Of a stretch of DNA of 64,000 nt, positions 25,055-33,229 are shown piece by piece (within the stretch, counting starts at the first letter, position 1; each line of letters opens with the position of its first letter). Under the pieces are notes generated by a model, which saw only the letters and a list, made by a program, of their open reading frames with translations, had not been told where the DNA came from and did not search any database. Source of the DNA: Luteipulveratus flavus (GTDB lineage: Bacteria > Actinomycetota > Actinomycetes > Actinomycetales > Dermatophilaceae); NCBI RefSeq assembly GCF_029439465.1, contig NZ_JAROAV010000024.1:1-64000 (forward strand), given 5' to 3'. A program made the translations under genes and the position numbers.

Positions 25055-25915
25055 CTAGTGGTCGACCGAGTCCGCGTCCCAGCTGGTCGATGGGGCGAAC
25101 TGGCTAGCAGTGAAGACGGCGCCGCCCGGGTCGCTCACGACCGCCCGGCGGGTCCAGTCGTCCTCCTCGGTCCGCAGCACCTCGCCGCCGAGTCGCCGGA
25201 CCGCGTCGGCCGTCGCGTCACGGTCGGCGACCGTGAACGTCACGTGCCAGTGCGGTGCCTCACCGGCTGCGAGCGGACCAATACCGCCGATGACATTCTC
25301 GAAACCCTCGGGCGCGCTCGCCTGACGCGTCCGGATGTCCGGGTCGGTCGTGGACTCCAGGTGGTCGCCGTAACCCGGCACCTGGATCGCGTGGCCCCAG
25401 CCCTGGTCGACGACGCGCCAGCCGAACGCGGCCTCGTAGAACCGGCCGGCGGCGGGGAGGTCGGGGGTGTGCAGGTCGCTGAAGTTCCAGGCGCCGGGAG
25501 CGTTCGTCAGCTGCGCTCCGAGGCGTCGCCGGGCCTGCCACAGGTGGAACCGGGCGCCCTGCGGGTCGGTGAACGTCGCGGCCCGACCACCGGGTCCGGC
25601 GTCCGCGACCGGGGCGACCTCGGCCGCTCCGAGCTCGGTGAGGCGCGGGGCGGTGGACTCCGCGTCCGCCACCGCGACGTACGTCTCCCACGAGCCGGCG
25701 TCCTCGGTCGTGCTGCTCAGCGCGACGACGTCCAACCCGTCCAGCGTGGCGATGACGTAGCGTCCGGGCGCTCCGGGCGGCAGCACGTCCTCCGTCTCCC
25801 AGCCGAAGAGCTCGCGGTAGAACGCGGCCGCCGCGTCGACGTCCGGCTGACGGCACTCGACCCAGCAGGTCACGCCCGCGGGGTACGTCCGTGCGATCGG
25901 TGTGAGATTGCCCAT
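25055..25915 (-). CDS. Tandem VOC/glyoxalase-fold protein
   Basis: A 286-residue protein with two vicinal-oxygen-chelate halves. The first opens with CWVECRQPDVDAAAAFYRELFGW. The second opens with NFSDLHTPDLPAAGRFYEAAFGW. Each ends with a DPQGARFHLWQ or DPGGAVFTASQ strand. Proteins of this length often occur in actinobacteria as glyoxalase/bleomycin-resistance-like or hydroxylase-like enzymes; the substrate is unknown. The ATG at 25913-25915 has GGAGGT just upstream, and a TAGGGT box lies about 30 nt before the start. Confidence 0.85.
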   Translation of the reverse strand: MGNLTPIARTYPAGVTCWVECRQPDVDAAAAFYRELFGWETEDVLPPGAPGRYVIATLDGLDVVALSSTTEDAGSWETYVAVADAESTAPRLTELGAAEVAPVADAGPGGRAATFTDPQGARFHLWQARRRLGAQLTNAPGAWNFSDLHTPDLPAAGRFYEAAFGWRVVDQGWGHAIQVPGYGDHLESTTDPDIRTRQASAPEGFENVIGGIGPLAAGEAPHWHVTFTVADRDATADAVRRLGGEVLRTEEDDWTRRAVVSDPGGAVFTASQFAPSTSWDADSVDH

Positions 25916-25965
25916 CCTGACCTCCAGCGCGAGTAGGGCCGAGGCCGACCCTAGCGACGGCCGGC

Positions 25966-26000
25966 GGCCACGCCTGGCGACGTGAGCGCCAGGCGTGGCC
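25966..26000 (-). terminator. Terminator after the alpha/beta hydrolase gene
   Basis: 14-bp perfect stem GGCCACGCCTGGCG (25966-25979) / CGCCAGGCGTGGCC (25987-26000) with a 7-nt loop, just past the hydrolase stop. Confidence 0.85.
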
Positions 26001-26010
26001 GCGGCTCTCG

Positions 26011-26877
26011 CTACCTGATCACGCGGTCCAGGAAGTCCAGCATCAGAGCGGCGACCTCCTCCCCCGCGCTCTCGAGGAGGAAGTGTCCGCCGTCCAGCAG
26101 GTGGATCTCCGCCTCGGGTACGTCGTCGCCGAACGCACGAGCCCCGTCCGGACCGAAGATGGGGTCGTTCTCGCCCCACACGGCCAGGACCGGTGGCTGG
26201 TGGGAGCGCAGGTACTCGTGCAGCGTCGGGTACATCGGCGAGTTGTTGGCGTAGTCGCGCACGAGCGCGAGCTGGATCTCGTCGTTGCCCGGGCGCGAGA
26301 CCAGGGCGACGTCGTGGTGCCAGGTGTCCGGGCTGACCACGCTCTCGTCGGGTACGCCGGTGACGTACTGCCACCGGATGCCCTCCAGGGTCAGAGCGGC
26401 GCGCACATTCGCCTCGGTCTCCGGGGTCTGCTCACGCTGGTACTCCCGGATCGGCTCCCAGAACTCCTTCACGAACCCGGCGTCGTAGCCGTTGCCGCTC
26501 TGGGTCACGACGGCGCTCACGGCCTGCGGGTCGGCCAGGGCCAGCCGCCAGCCGATCGGGGCGCCGTAGTCCTGGACGTAGATCGAGTACCGGCTGACGC
26601 CCAGCTGGGCCAGCAGTCCCGAGGTGAGCTCGGTCAGCGCGTCGAAGGTGTACTCGAAGGCGTCCACGGGTGGCGCGTCCGACAGGCCGAAACCGAGGTG
26701 ATCCGGTGCGATGACGCGGTAGCGCTGCGCGAGCCTCGGGATCAGCTCGCGGAACATGAACGAGCTCGTGGGGAAACCGTGCAGGAGGACGAGGACAGGT
26801 GCGTCGGCGGGACCGGCTTCCCGGTAGAAGAGCCGGTGGCCCTGCACGGTGGCGTACCGGTGGTGGACGACATTCAT
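26011..26877 (-). CDS. Alpha/beta hydrolase (epoxide hydrolase/haloalkane dehalogenase-like)
   Basis: A 288-residue alpha/beta hydrolase. The oxyanion region is LLHGFPTSSFMFR. The nucleophile elbow reads YVQDYGAPIG, placing Asp as nucleophile, as in epoxide hydrolases and dehalogenases. The catalytic acid is near WGENDPIFG and the histidine in DGGHFLLE. No signal peptide. It diverges from a CGNR regulator whose -35 element overlaps its own, so it is probably that regulator's target. The ATG at 26875-26877 has a GGGAG site. Confidence 0.86.
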   Translation of the reverse strand: MNVVHHRYATVQGHRLFYREAGPADAPVLVLLHGFPTSSFMFRELIPRLAQRYRVIAPDHLGFGLSDAPPVDAFEYTFDALTELTSGLLAQLGVSRYSIYVQDYGAPIGWRLALADPQAVSAVVTQSGNGYDAGFVKEFWEPIREYQREQTPETEANVRAALTLEGIRWQYVTGVPDESVVSPDTWHHDVALVSRPGNDEIQLALVRDYANNSPMYPTLHEYLRSHQPPVLAVWGENDPIFGPDGARAFGDDVPEAEIHLLDGGHFLLESAGEEVAALMLDFLDRVIR

Positions 26878-26930
26878 GTCTAACTCCCTTGAACGTTTTG
26901 GATGGTTACATCCTGCTCAGATTGCCTAAC

Positions 26931-26959
26931 TTGTCAAGGGCGAGATTGAGGGTTAGATT
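26931..26959. promoter_or_regulatory. Overlapping divergent promoters of the hydrolase and CGNR genes
   Basis: Plus strand: TTGTCA (26931-26936) and TAGATT (26954-26959), spacer 17. Minus strand: consensus TTGACA (26937-26932). The two -35 boxes occupy the same seven bases. Flanking TCTAACTCCCT (26879-26889) and GAGGGTTAGA (26948-26957) arms could form a regulator site. TAGATT ends 6 nt before the GTG at 26966. Confidence 0.55.
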
Positions 26960-26965
26960 TTCCCC

Positions 26966-27484
26966 GTGATGCAGCCTCAGCCGGACGAGCGACTCCTGCT
27001 CGACCTGCTCAACTCGACCCCTGTCGTCGCCGGCGAACCAACCGACGGGCTGTCCGACGCCGCCGCAGGACGGGCATGGCTGACCGCCCACGACCAGCCG
27101 GCCGGCGAAGCCGCCTGGCGGCGGGTACGCGATGCGCGAGATGTGCTGCAAGGCGTCGTCCGCGGCGAACGTCCGGCGGACGACCTGGCGCCCTTCCTTC
27201 GGGAGACGGCCTACCGAGCGGGATTTGCCGGGGGTCGCGTCACGTGGACCCTCGAGGCGCCGACCGCCGACCTGGCGGTCGCGACCGCCGTCCTGGCATG
27301 GGATGCGCTGCAGTCCACGAGTCCGGGCCGCCTGAGGCCGTGCGCCAACCCCGAGTGCCGTCTGTTCCTGTTGGACCGCAGCAAGCCCAACAGCGCCCGC
27401 TGGTGCTCGATGGCGTCCTGCGGCAACCGGATGAAGGCTCGGCGTCACTACGAGCGCGCTCGCACACGCCAGGACGAGAGCTGA
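26966..27484 (+). CDS. CGNR zinc-finger (ABATE-domain) putative transcriptional regulator
   Basis: A 172-residue protein. The N-terminal ABATE-like domain (LLLDLLNSTPVV, GRAWLTAH) is followed by the C-terminal CGNR zinc finger: RPCANPECRLFLLD and RWCSMASCGNRMKARRHYER, four cysteines with the CGNR box. Such proteins are thought to act as stress-related DNA-binding regulators. Starts are GTG 26966 or ATG 26969, both consistent with a leaderless transcript. It is probably paired with the divergent hydrolase. Confidence 0.85.
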   Translation: MMQPQPDERLLLDLLNSTPVVAGEPTDGLSDAAAGRAWLTAHDQPAGEAAWRRVRDARDVLQGVVRGERPADDLAPFLRETAYRAGFAGGRVTWTLEAPTADLAVATAVLAWDALQSTSPGRLRPCANPECRLFLLDRSKPNSARWCSMASCGNRMKARRHYERARTRQDES

Positions 27485-27544
27485 GCCGGCCGCGCGCTCC
27501 GGGTGGCGCCCTCGCGATGGTGCGCTCGCGCCGCTGGACATGAC

Positions 27545-27584
27545 AACGGCCCCCGTCCTGCAGGTCCGCAGGCCGGGGGCCGTT
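27545..27584 (-). terminator. Terminator of the four-tRNA cluster
   Basis: 11-bp stem AACGGCCCCCG (27545-27555) / CGGGGGCCGTT (27574-27584) with an inner CCTGC/GCAGG pairing, directly 3' of tRNA-Val(GAC). Confidence 0.8.
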
Positions 27585-27591
27585 TCCGTAC

Positions 27592-27666
27592 TGGTGGGCG
27601 ATACTGGGTTTGAACCAGTGACCTCTTCCGTGTCAAGGAAGCGCGCTACCACTGCGCCAATCGCCC
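27592..27666 (-). tRNA. tRNA-Val (anticodon GAC)
   Basis: Minus-strand cloverleaf: acceptor GGGCGAT/ATCGCCC, anticodon stem CTTCC/GGAAG with loop TTGACAC (anticodon GAC), T loop TTCAAAC, encoded CCA (27592-27594). Last of the Gly-Cys-Gly-Val series. Confidence 0.95.
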
Positions 27667-27694
27667 TGGCCCGGCCCCACGAAGGGACCGAGAG

Positions 27695-27767
27695 AGCGGA
27701 CAACCGGGCTCGAACCGGCGACCTCAACCTTGGCAAGGTTGCGCTCTACCAACTGAGCTATGTCCGC
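27695..27767 (-). tRNA. tRNA-Gly (anticodon GCC), copy 2 of the cluster
   Basis: Acceptor GCGGACA/TGTCCGC, anticodon stem CAACC/GGTTG with loop TTGCCAA (anticodon GCC), T loop TTCGAGC. CCA is not encoded. It is identical over its whole length to the copy at 28078-28150. Confidence 0.95.
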
Positions 27768-27930
27768 CTGCTGCTACCGGCCGAAGTGGCCTGCGCAACG
27801 GAGAGAACTGTATCCGACGATGGGCCCGACTCCCAAAACGGGGCCGACACCCGCCGTTCAGCCGCCCGTCGCCGACCTCCACGGCCTCTCGCGAGGCTCG
27901 CCGCGGCCGCCCTCACGCCCGGGAACGACG

Positions 27931-27959
27931 AAGAGCCGTGCCTCACCGGCACGGCTCTT
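27931..27959 (-). terminator. Hairpin after tRNA-Cys
   Basis: 12-bp perfect stem AAGAGCCGTGCC (27931-27942) / GGCACGGCTCTT (27948-27959), loop 5 nt, immediately 3' of tRNA-Cys. It could be a terminator or an RNase processing stem within the cluster. Confidence 0.75.
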
Positions 27960-27962
27960 TCC

Positions 27963-28036
27963 TGGAGGTGGAGACGGGATTTGAACCCGTGTAGACGGCT
28001 TTGCAGGCCGTTGCCTCGCCTCTCGGCCACTCCACC
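27963..28036 (-). tRNA. tRNA-Cys (anticodon GCA)
   Basis: Acceptor GGTGGAG/CTCCACC, anticodon stem ACGGC/GCCGT with loop CTGCAAA (anticodon GCA), T loop TTCAAAT, U73 discriminator and encoded CCA (27963-27965). Confidence 0.95.
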
Positions 28037-28077
28037 ACGCCCGGACGAACCGGGCAAAACCCCCCGAAGGAGATCAG

Positions 28078-28150
28078 AGCGGACAACCGGGCTCGAACCG
28101 GCGACCTCAACCTTGGCAAGGTTGCGCTCTACCAACTGAGCTATGTCCGC
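28078..28150 (-). tRNA. tRNA-Gly (anticodon GCC), copy 1 of the cluster
   Basis: Same sequence as the copy at 27695-27767: GCGGACA acceptor, GCC anticodon in TTGCCAA, no encoded CCA. It is the first tRNA transcribed in the minus-strand cluster. Confidence 0.95.
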
Positions 28151-28192
28151 GAAGGTCGCACCTACGGCGTGGCCGCAGGGTGCCCGCCGAGG

Positions 28193-29227
28193 TTATCCGA
28201 TGGCTCGGGAGGAGTCCAAGCCGGAGTCCTCGTCCTCGTTCTCGTCGGGTCGACCGCGGCGCCCGCGTTCCTCGTCCGGGCGGATCCGGGCGACACCGTC
28301 CCCGAGCCACTCGCGCGCCTTCTCGTGCAGCGGCGCCATCTCCGGGGGCGGCCACAGGCGCGCGGCGGCGGCGTTGAGGGCCGCGCCGATGAGCACACCG
28401 ATGGACAGGAAGTACAGCCAGATCAGGATGACGATCGTCGCCGACAGCGGCCCGTACACGGTGAAGCCGTCGACCGAGTTGCCGAGGAACCAGCGCAGCC
28501 CGTACGACGAGAGCACCCAGATCACCAGGGTGAGCGCCGCTCCGGGGAGGTCGCGCACCCAGGGCGCCCGCTTCGGCGTGGCGATGAAGAACAGCGTGGC
28601 GAACCCGATGATCGTCAGGCCTCCGACCAGCGGCCAGTAGAAGATCATCAGGAAGCGCAGCCGCTCCGGCATGATCCGGGTCAGCAGGTCCGGCCCGATG
28701 ACCATCAGCGGCACCAGCACGGCCGCGAACAGCAGCGACACGAAGTACAGCGACAGGCTCATCACCCGGGTCCGGATGATGCCGCGGACCCCGCCCTGGC
28801 CGTACATGATCGAGATGGTGTCCAGCAGCACGTTCAGGCATCGCGACCCGGACCACAGGCTGAGCAGGAAGCCGATCGAGACCACGTCGGCACGACCACC
28901 ACTCAGCGCCTGGTTCAGGGTGGGCGTGATCACGTTGCTGATCACGTCCGGCGTGAGGAACTGGTCGGCGTAGTTCACGACGTTGTTGGTGACCTGCTGG
29001 CGGATGTCCTCGCCCAGCCAGCCGGCCAGGTAGCCGACGGCACCGAGCAGCCCGAAGATCAGCGGCGGCAGCGAGAGCAGCGCGAAGAAGCCTGCCTCGG
29101 CGGCGAGACCCGTCACCCGCCACCGCATGCACACGCGGACGGTCTCGGCCGTGAGCCGGGCCAGCCCGAGCATGCCCGGCACGGGCGACAGGAGCTCCCG
29201 GAGCCGGGACTTCACCCCTTCTACCAC
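28193..29227 (-). CDS. YihY/BrkB family inner-membrane protein
   Basis: A 344-residue protein with six membrane helices and a very acidic, Arg-rich cytoplasmic tail (from about residue 315: RGRRGRPDENEDED). Family landmarks are AAEAGFFALLSLPPLIFGL, LSLWSGSRCLNVLLDTI, YGPLSATIVILIWLYFLSIGVLIGAALNA. Members were once called RNase BN in error; their role in envelope or transport remains unclear. The GTG at 29225-29227 is preferred because GGAGG lies 6 nt upstream; longer starts to 29362 look non-coding. Confidence 0.85.
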   Translation of the reverse strand: MVEGVKSRLRELLSPVPGMLGLARLTAETVRVCMRWRVTGLAAEAGFFALLSLPPLIFGLLGAVGYLAGWLGEDIRQQVTNNVVNYADQFLTPDVISNVITPTLNQALSGGRADVVSIGFLLSLWSGSRCLNVLLDTISIMYGQGGVRGIIRTRVMSLSLYFVSLLFAAVLVPLMVIGPDLLTRIMPERLRFLMIFYWPLVGGLTIIGFATLFFIATPKRAPWVRDLPGAALTLVIWVLSSYGLRWFLGNSVDGFTVYGPLSATIVILIWLYFLSIGVLIGAALNAAAARLWPPPEMAPLHEKAREWLGDGVARIRPDEERGRRGRPDENEDEDSGLDSSRAIG

Positions 29228-29397
29228 GGGGCGCCTCCGACCGGGTGTGCGTTCACACTGACCACGGTAGCCGCGCGACCTGCATGCTTCGTGCACCACA
29301 ATGTCGGTCGGGTCGGTGTCCCCGCTCGGGTCGACTAACGTCGGCGCGTCGCGGACGGGCACCGATCGTCGCGAAACGACACGAGGAACGAGGGCAC

Positions 29398-31518
29398 GTG
29401 GACATCTGGCCAGGCCGGGCCTACCCCCTGGGAGCGACCTTCGACGGGACGGGCGTCAACTTCGCGCTCTTCACCGAGGTCGCCGAGCGCGTCGAGCTGT
29501 GCCTCATCGACGACGACGGCAGTGAGCGCCGTATCGAGGTCGAGGAGGTGGACGGGCACGTCTGGCACGTCTACGTCCCCGCGGTCCAGCCGGGGCAGCG
29601 CTACGGCTACCGGGTGCACGGCCCGTACGACCCCGCGGCGGGCCACCGGTGCGACCCGAGCAAGCTGCTGCTCGACCCGTACGCCAAGGCCATCGACGGG
29701 CAGATCGACGGCGACGAGTCGCTGTTCTCCTACACGTTCGCCAACCCGCGCCGGCGCAACCAGGCCGACTCGCTCGGCCACACGATGCTCTCGGTCGTCA
29801 TCAACCCGTTCTTCGACTGGGGCCACGACCGGCCGCCGGGCCACGAGTACCACGACACCGTGGTCTACGAGGCGCACGTACGCGGGCTCACCATGACCCA
29901 CCCGGAGGTCCCGGAGGAGATCCGCGGCACGTACGCCGGGATGGCCCATCCGGCGGTGATCGAGCACCTGCAGCAGCTCGGCGTCACCGCCATCGAGCTG
30001 CTGCCCGTGCACCAGTTCGTCCAGGACACCACCCTGCAGGAGAAGGGGCTGTCCAACTACTGGGGCTACAACACCATCGGCTTCCTCGCGCCGCACAACG
30101 AGTACAGCGCGACCGGCACTCGCGGCCAGCAGGTCACCGAGTTCAAGGCGATGGTGAAGGCGCTGCACGAGGCGGACATCGAGGTCATCCTCGACGTCGT
30201 CTACAACCACACCGCCGAGGGCAACGAGCTCGGACCGACGCTGGCCTTCCGCGGCATCGACAACGCCGCGTACTACCGCCTCGTCGACGACGACAAGTCC
30301 CACTACTACGACACCACCGGCACCGGGAACAGCCTGCTGATGCGGCACCCGCACGTGCTCCAGCTGATCATGGACTCGCTGCGCTACTGGGTGACCGAGA
30401 TGCACGTCGACGGCTTCCGCTTCGACCTGGCGGCCACCCTCGCCCGCCAGTTCCACGAGGTGGACCGGCTGTCGGCGTTCTTCGACATCATCCAGCAGGA
30501 CCCGGTCATCTCCCAGGTCAAGCTGATCGCCGAGCCGTGGGACCTCGGCGCCGGCGGCTACCAGGTCGGCAACTTCCCGCCGCTGTGGACCGAGTGGAAC
30601 GGCCGCTACCGCGACACCGTGCGCGACTTCTGGCGCGGTGAGGCCGCCGCTCTCGGCGAGTTCGCCTCGCGCATCACCGGGTCGAGCGACCTGTACGAGC
30701 ACTCCGGGCGACGGCCGATCGCGTCCATCAACTTCGTCACGGCCCACGACGGGTTCACGATGCGCGACCTGGTCTCTTACAACGAGAAGCACAACGAGGC
30801 CAACGGCGAGGGCAACCGGGACGGCGAGAGCCACAACCGGTCCTGGAACTGCGGCGTCGAGGGCCCGACGGACGACGAGGGGGTCAACCGGCTGCGCGGG
30901 CAGCAGCAGCGCAACTTCCTCGCCACCCTGCTGCTGAGCCAGGGCGTGCCGATGCTGTCCCACGGCGACGAGCTGGGTCGTAGCCAGGGCGGCAACAACA
31001 ACGTCTACTGCCAGGACAACGAGATCGCCTGGGTCGACTGGGACCTGGACGACGACCGGCGCGACCTGCTCGACTTCACCCGGGCCGCGATCGCCCTGCG
31101 CCAGCAGCACCCGACGTTCCGGCGCCGGCGGTTCTTCGCCGGCGACGCCGACCACGGCGGGGCGAGCGAGCTCGGCGACATCGCCTGGTTCGCCTCCTCG
31201 GGAGCGCCGATGAACGAGCTGGACTGGCGCAACGGGTACGCGCGCACGCTGATGGTCTTCCTCAACGGCCAGGCGATCAGCGCCCCGGACTCGGCCGGCC
31301 GCCCGGTCGTCGACGACCACGTGCTGATGATGTTCAACGCGCACAGTGACGAGGTGGCCTTCACCGTCCCGAAGGTGCAGGACGGCGGCTGGCAGGTCGC
31401 GCTGGCGACCGACGCGTCGTACGACCCGGACGACCTGGACGCGCGCGAGGTGGAGGCCGGCGCGCAGGTGGCCGTCCCTGGTCGCTCGCTGCTGGTCCTG
31501 CGCTCGGCCGAGAGCTGA
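29398..31518 (+). CDS. glgX: Glycogen debranching protein GlgX
   Basis: A 706-residue GH13 isoamylase-type enzyme. It has an N-terminal CBM48-like domain (YPLGATFDGTGVNFALFTEVAERVELCL) and a TIM barrel with catalytic sites in VDGFRFDLA (nucleophile Asp), KLIAEPWD (acid Glu) and NFVTAHDGF (stabilising Asp). It hydrolyses alpha-1,6 branches during glycogen breakdown. The GTG at 29398 begins VDIWPGRAYPLG, the usual GlgX start; an AGGG lies close upstream. Its 3' end doubles as half of a terminator shared with ppk2. Confidence 0.94.
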   Translation: MDIWPGRAYPLGATFDGTGVNFALFTEVAERVELCLIDDDGSERRIEVEEVDGHVWHVYVPAVQPGQRYGYRVHGPYDPAAGHRCDPSKLLLDPYAKAIDGQIDGDESLFSYTFANPRRRNQADSLGHTMLSVVINPFFDWGHDRPPGHEYHDTVVYEAHVRGLTMTHPEVPEEIRGTYAGMAHPAVIEHLQQLGVTAIELLPVHQFVQDTTLQEKGLSNYWGYNTIGFLAPHNEYSATGTRGQQVTEFKAMVKALHEADIEVILDVVYNHTAEGNELGPTLAFRGIDNAAYYRLVDDDKSHYYDTTGTGNSLLMRHPHVLQLIMDSLRYWVTEMHVDGFRFDLAATLARQFHEVDRLSAFFDIIQQDPVISQVKLIAEPWDLGAGGYQVGNFPPLWTEWNGRYRDTVRDFWRGEAAALGEFASRITGSSDLYEHSGRRPIASINFVTAHDGFTMRDLVSYNEKHNEANGEGNRDGESHNRSWNCGVEGPTDDEGVNRLRGQQQRNFLATLLLSQGVPMLSHGDELGRSQGGNNNVYCQDNEIAWVDWDLDDDRRDLLDFTRAAIALRQQHPTFRRRRFFAGDADHGGASELGDIAWFASSGAPMNELDWRNGYARTLMVFLNGQAISAPDSAGRPVVDDHVLMMFNAHSDEVAFTVPKVQDGGWQVALATDASYDPDDLDAREVEAGAQVAVPGRSLLVLRSAES

Positions 31519-31536
31519 GCACGGTCAGCTCTCGGC
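31507..31536. terminator. Bidirectional terminator formed by both coding ends of glgX and ppk2
   Basis: 12-bp perfect stem GCCGAGAGCTGA (31507-31518) / TCAGCTCTCGGC (31525-31536) with a 6-nt loop. The left arm is the last four codons of glgX and the right arm the last four of ppk2 on the other strand. Confidence 0.8.
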
Positions 31537-32418
31537 GAGGCGGGCCTTCTCCGCGTCGACGTCGAAGGTCGCTGCCGGCCACTGCAGGTCCAGGTCGCGC
31601 AGGTGGTCCAGCAGCAGCTGGTGGACCGCGAGCCGTGCGTACCACTTGCGGTCGGCCGGCACGACGTACCACGGTGCGTCGGCCGTCGACGTCCGGTCCA
31701 GCGCGGCCTGGTACGACTCCTGGTAGGCGTCCCAGTAGCCGCGCTCGTCCACGTCGCCGGGGTTGTACTTCCAGTGCTTGTCCGGCCGGTCGAGCCTCTC
31801 CTGCAGGCGCGACTTCTGCTCGTCGGCCGAGATGTGCAGCATCACCTTGATGACCGCCGTGCCCCGCTCGACGACACCGGCCTCGAAGGCGTTGATCTGC
31901 CCGTAGCGCCGCGTCCACGTCGAGGGCGGCACCAGGTCGTGGACCCGCACGATCAGCACGTCCTCGTACTGCGAACGGTCGAAGACGCCGATGTAGCCGG
32001 GCTGGGGCAGCGCGCGCCGGATGCGCCACAGGAAGGGGTGGGCCAGCTCCTCCTTGGTCGGCGCCTTGAACGCCGTCAGCTCGACGCCCTGCGGGTCCAC
32101 CGAACCGATGACGTGCCGCATGATGCCGCCCTTGCCGGCGGTGTCCATGCCCTGCACGATCAGCAGCACCGACGGGCCGACCCCGTCGCGACCGTTGGCG
32201 TAGAGGCGCTCCTGAAGGTCGTCGAGCTCGTCGGCCGTGTCCGTCATGAGCTGGGCGGCCAGCTGCTTGTCTCCGGAGAAGCCAGGCGTGGAACGGGTGT
32301 CGACGGCCGCGAGGTCGAAGCCCTCGCCCACCCGCAGCTCCTCCCGCAGCGAGGACAGGTCGGACTTCTTCGCGTCCTTGTTCTTCTTGAACTTCTTCGC
32401 GTCTTTTTTCTTACCCAT
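31525..32418 (-). CDS. ppk2: PPK2-family polyphosphate kinase
   Basis: A 297-residue PPK2 that moves phosphate between polyphosphate and nucleotides. Walker A is IVQGMDTAGKGG. Walker B and the lid region are GVFDRSQYEDVLIVRVHDLVP. The lysine-rich N-terminus (MGKKKDAKKFKKNKDAKK) is unusual and may bind polyphosphate. The DRSQYED motif fits the single-domain PPK2 group used for NDP or NMP phosphorylation. The ATG at 32416-32418 is chosen; a GTG 15 nt upstream is possible. It diverges from the RibD-like gene. Confidence 0.92.
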   Translation of the reverse strand: MGKKKDAKKFKKNKDAKKSDLSSLREELRVGEGFDLAAVDTRSTPGFSGDKQLAAQLMTDTADELDDLQERLYANGRDGVGPSVLLIVQGMDTAGKGGIMRHVIGSVDPQGVELTAFKAPTKEELAHPFLWRIRRALPQPGYIGVFDRSQYEDVLIVRVHDLVPPSTWTRRYGQINAFEAGVVERGTAVIKVMLHISADEQKSRLQERLDRPDKHWKYNPGDVDERGYWDAYQESYQAALDRTSTADAPWYVVPADRKWYARLAVHQLLLDHLRDLDLQWPAATFDVDAEKARLAES

Positions 32419-32455
32419 GCGCCATCGTGGCACGCAGTGCGGCTTTGATGAAGGA

Positions 32456-33208
32456 ATGCGTCAGCTGCTGCCCGTGCCAACGCGTTCCGGCGACGTCAGG
32501 GACGACGACCTCGTCGCGCTGTACGACGCGACGCCCGACGACGCGCCGTTCGTGCGGCTCAACATGGTCAGCACGCTCGACGGCGCCGGCGTCGGTCCGG
32601 ACGGCCGGTCCGGCTCCATCAACACCCCGGCCGACCACGAGATCTTCGCGCTGCTGCGCGCGTGGGCCGACGTGATCCTCGTCGGCGCCGGCACGGCGCG
32701 CGCGGAGGAGTACGGACCGGCGCGCACCGCCCCGCGGTGGACTTCCCGGCGGAACGGCCGAGCGGCCGATCCGGCCATTGCCGTCGTGACGCGGTCGGGG
32801 CGTCTGCCCGAGCCGCTCGCCGACGCCGAGACCGGCGAGGTGCTCCTGGTCACCGCGGGCCAGGCCGACGCGACGGAGCTCGACCGCGGCACCAGCGCCC
32901 TCGGCGCGGACCACGTCCTGCAGCACGACTCCGACGAGGTCGATCTCGCGGCCACCGTCCGGTGGCTCCAGCAGCGCGGTCTGCGGCGCGTGCTGTGCGA
33001 GGGCGGTCCGTCGCTCGCCGCGGACCTCGTGGGCGGCGACCTCGTCGACGAGCTGTGCCTCACCTGGTCCCCTCGCCTCGTCGGTGGTTCGGCCGGCCGG
33101 ATCCTGCACGGCGACCAGCTCGCGGGCCACGGCACGCTGCTGAGCCTGCTGCACGAGGACGGCACCCTGATCGGCCGATGGGACCTGCGCGCCGGAATGA
33201 CGAGCTGA
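32456..33208 (+). CDS. RibD C-terminal-domain (pyrimidine/dihydrofolate-type) reductase
   Basis: A 250-residue RibD_C-fold protein: RLNMVSTLDGAGVGPDGRSG at the N-terminus, DVILVGAGTARAEEYGP for cofactor binding, and RVLCEGGPSLAADLVGGDLVDELCLTWSP. It lacks the zinc deaminase half of RibD, so it is a stand-alone reductase that may act in riboflavin or another NADPH-dependent reduction. The ATG is at 32456 with TTTGAT at 32444-32449, 6 nt before it, so it may be leaderless. Confidence 0.85.
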   Translation: MRQLLPVPTRSGDVRDDDLVALYDATPDDAPFVRLNMVSTLDGAGVGPDGRSGSINTPADHEIFALLRAWADVILVGAGTARAEEYGPARTAPRWTSRRNGRAADPAIAVVTRSGRLPEPLADAETGEVLLVTAGQADATELDRGTSALGADHVLQHDSDEVDLAATVRWLQQRGLRRVLCEGGPSLAADLVGGDLVDELCLTWSPRLVGGSAGRILHGDQLAGHGTLLSLLHEDGTLIGRWDLRAGMTS

Positions 33209-33229
33209 CCCTCGACGTTCGCCACGGAC

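Noticed and set aside
27592-28150. tRNA cluster as a phage or island attachment site
   Set aside because: There is no integrase, no phage-like gene and no repeated tRNA 3' end at a distance. The duplicated tRNA-Gly is complete in both copies.
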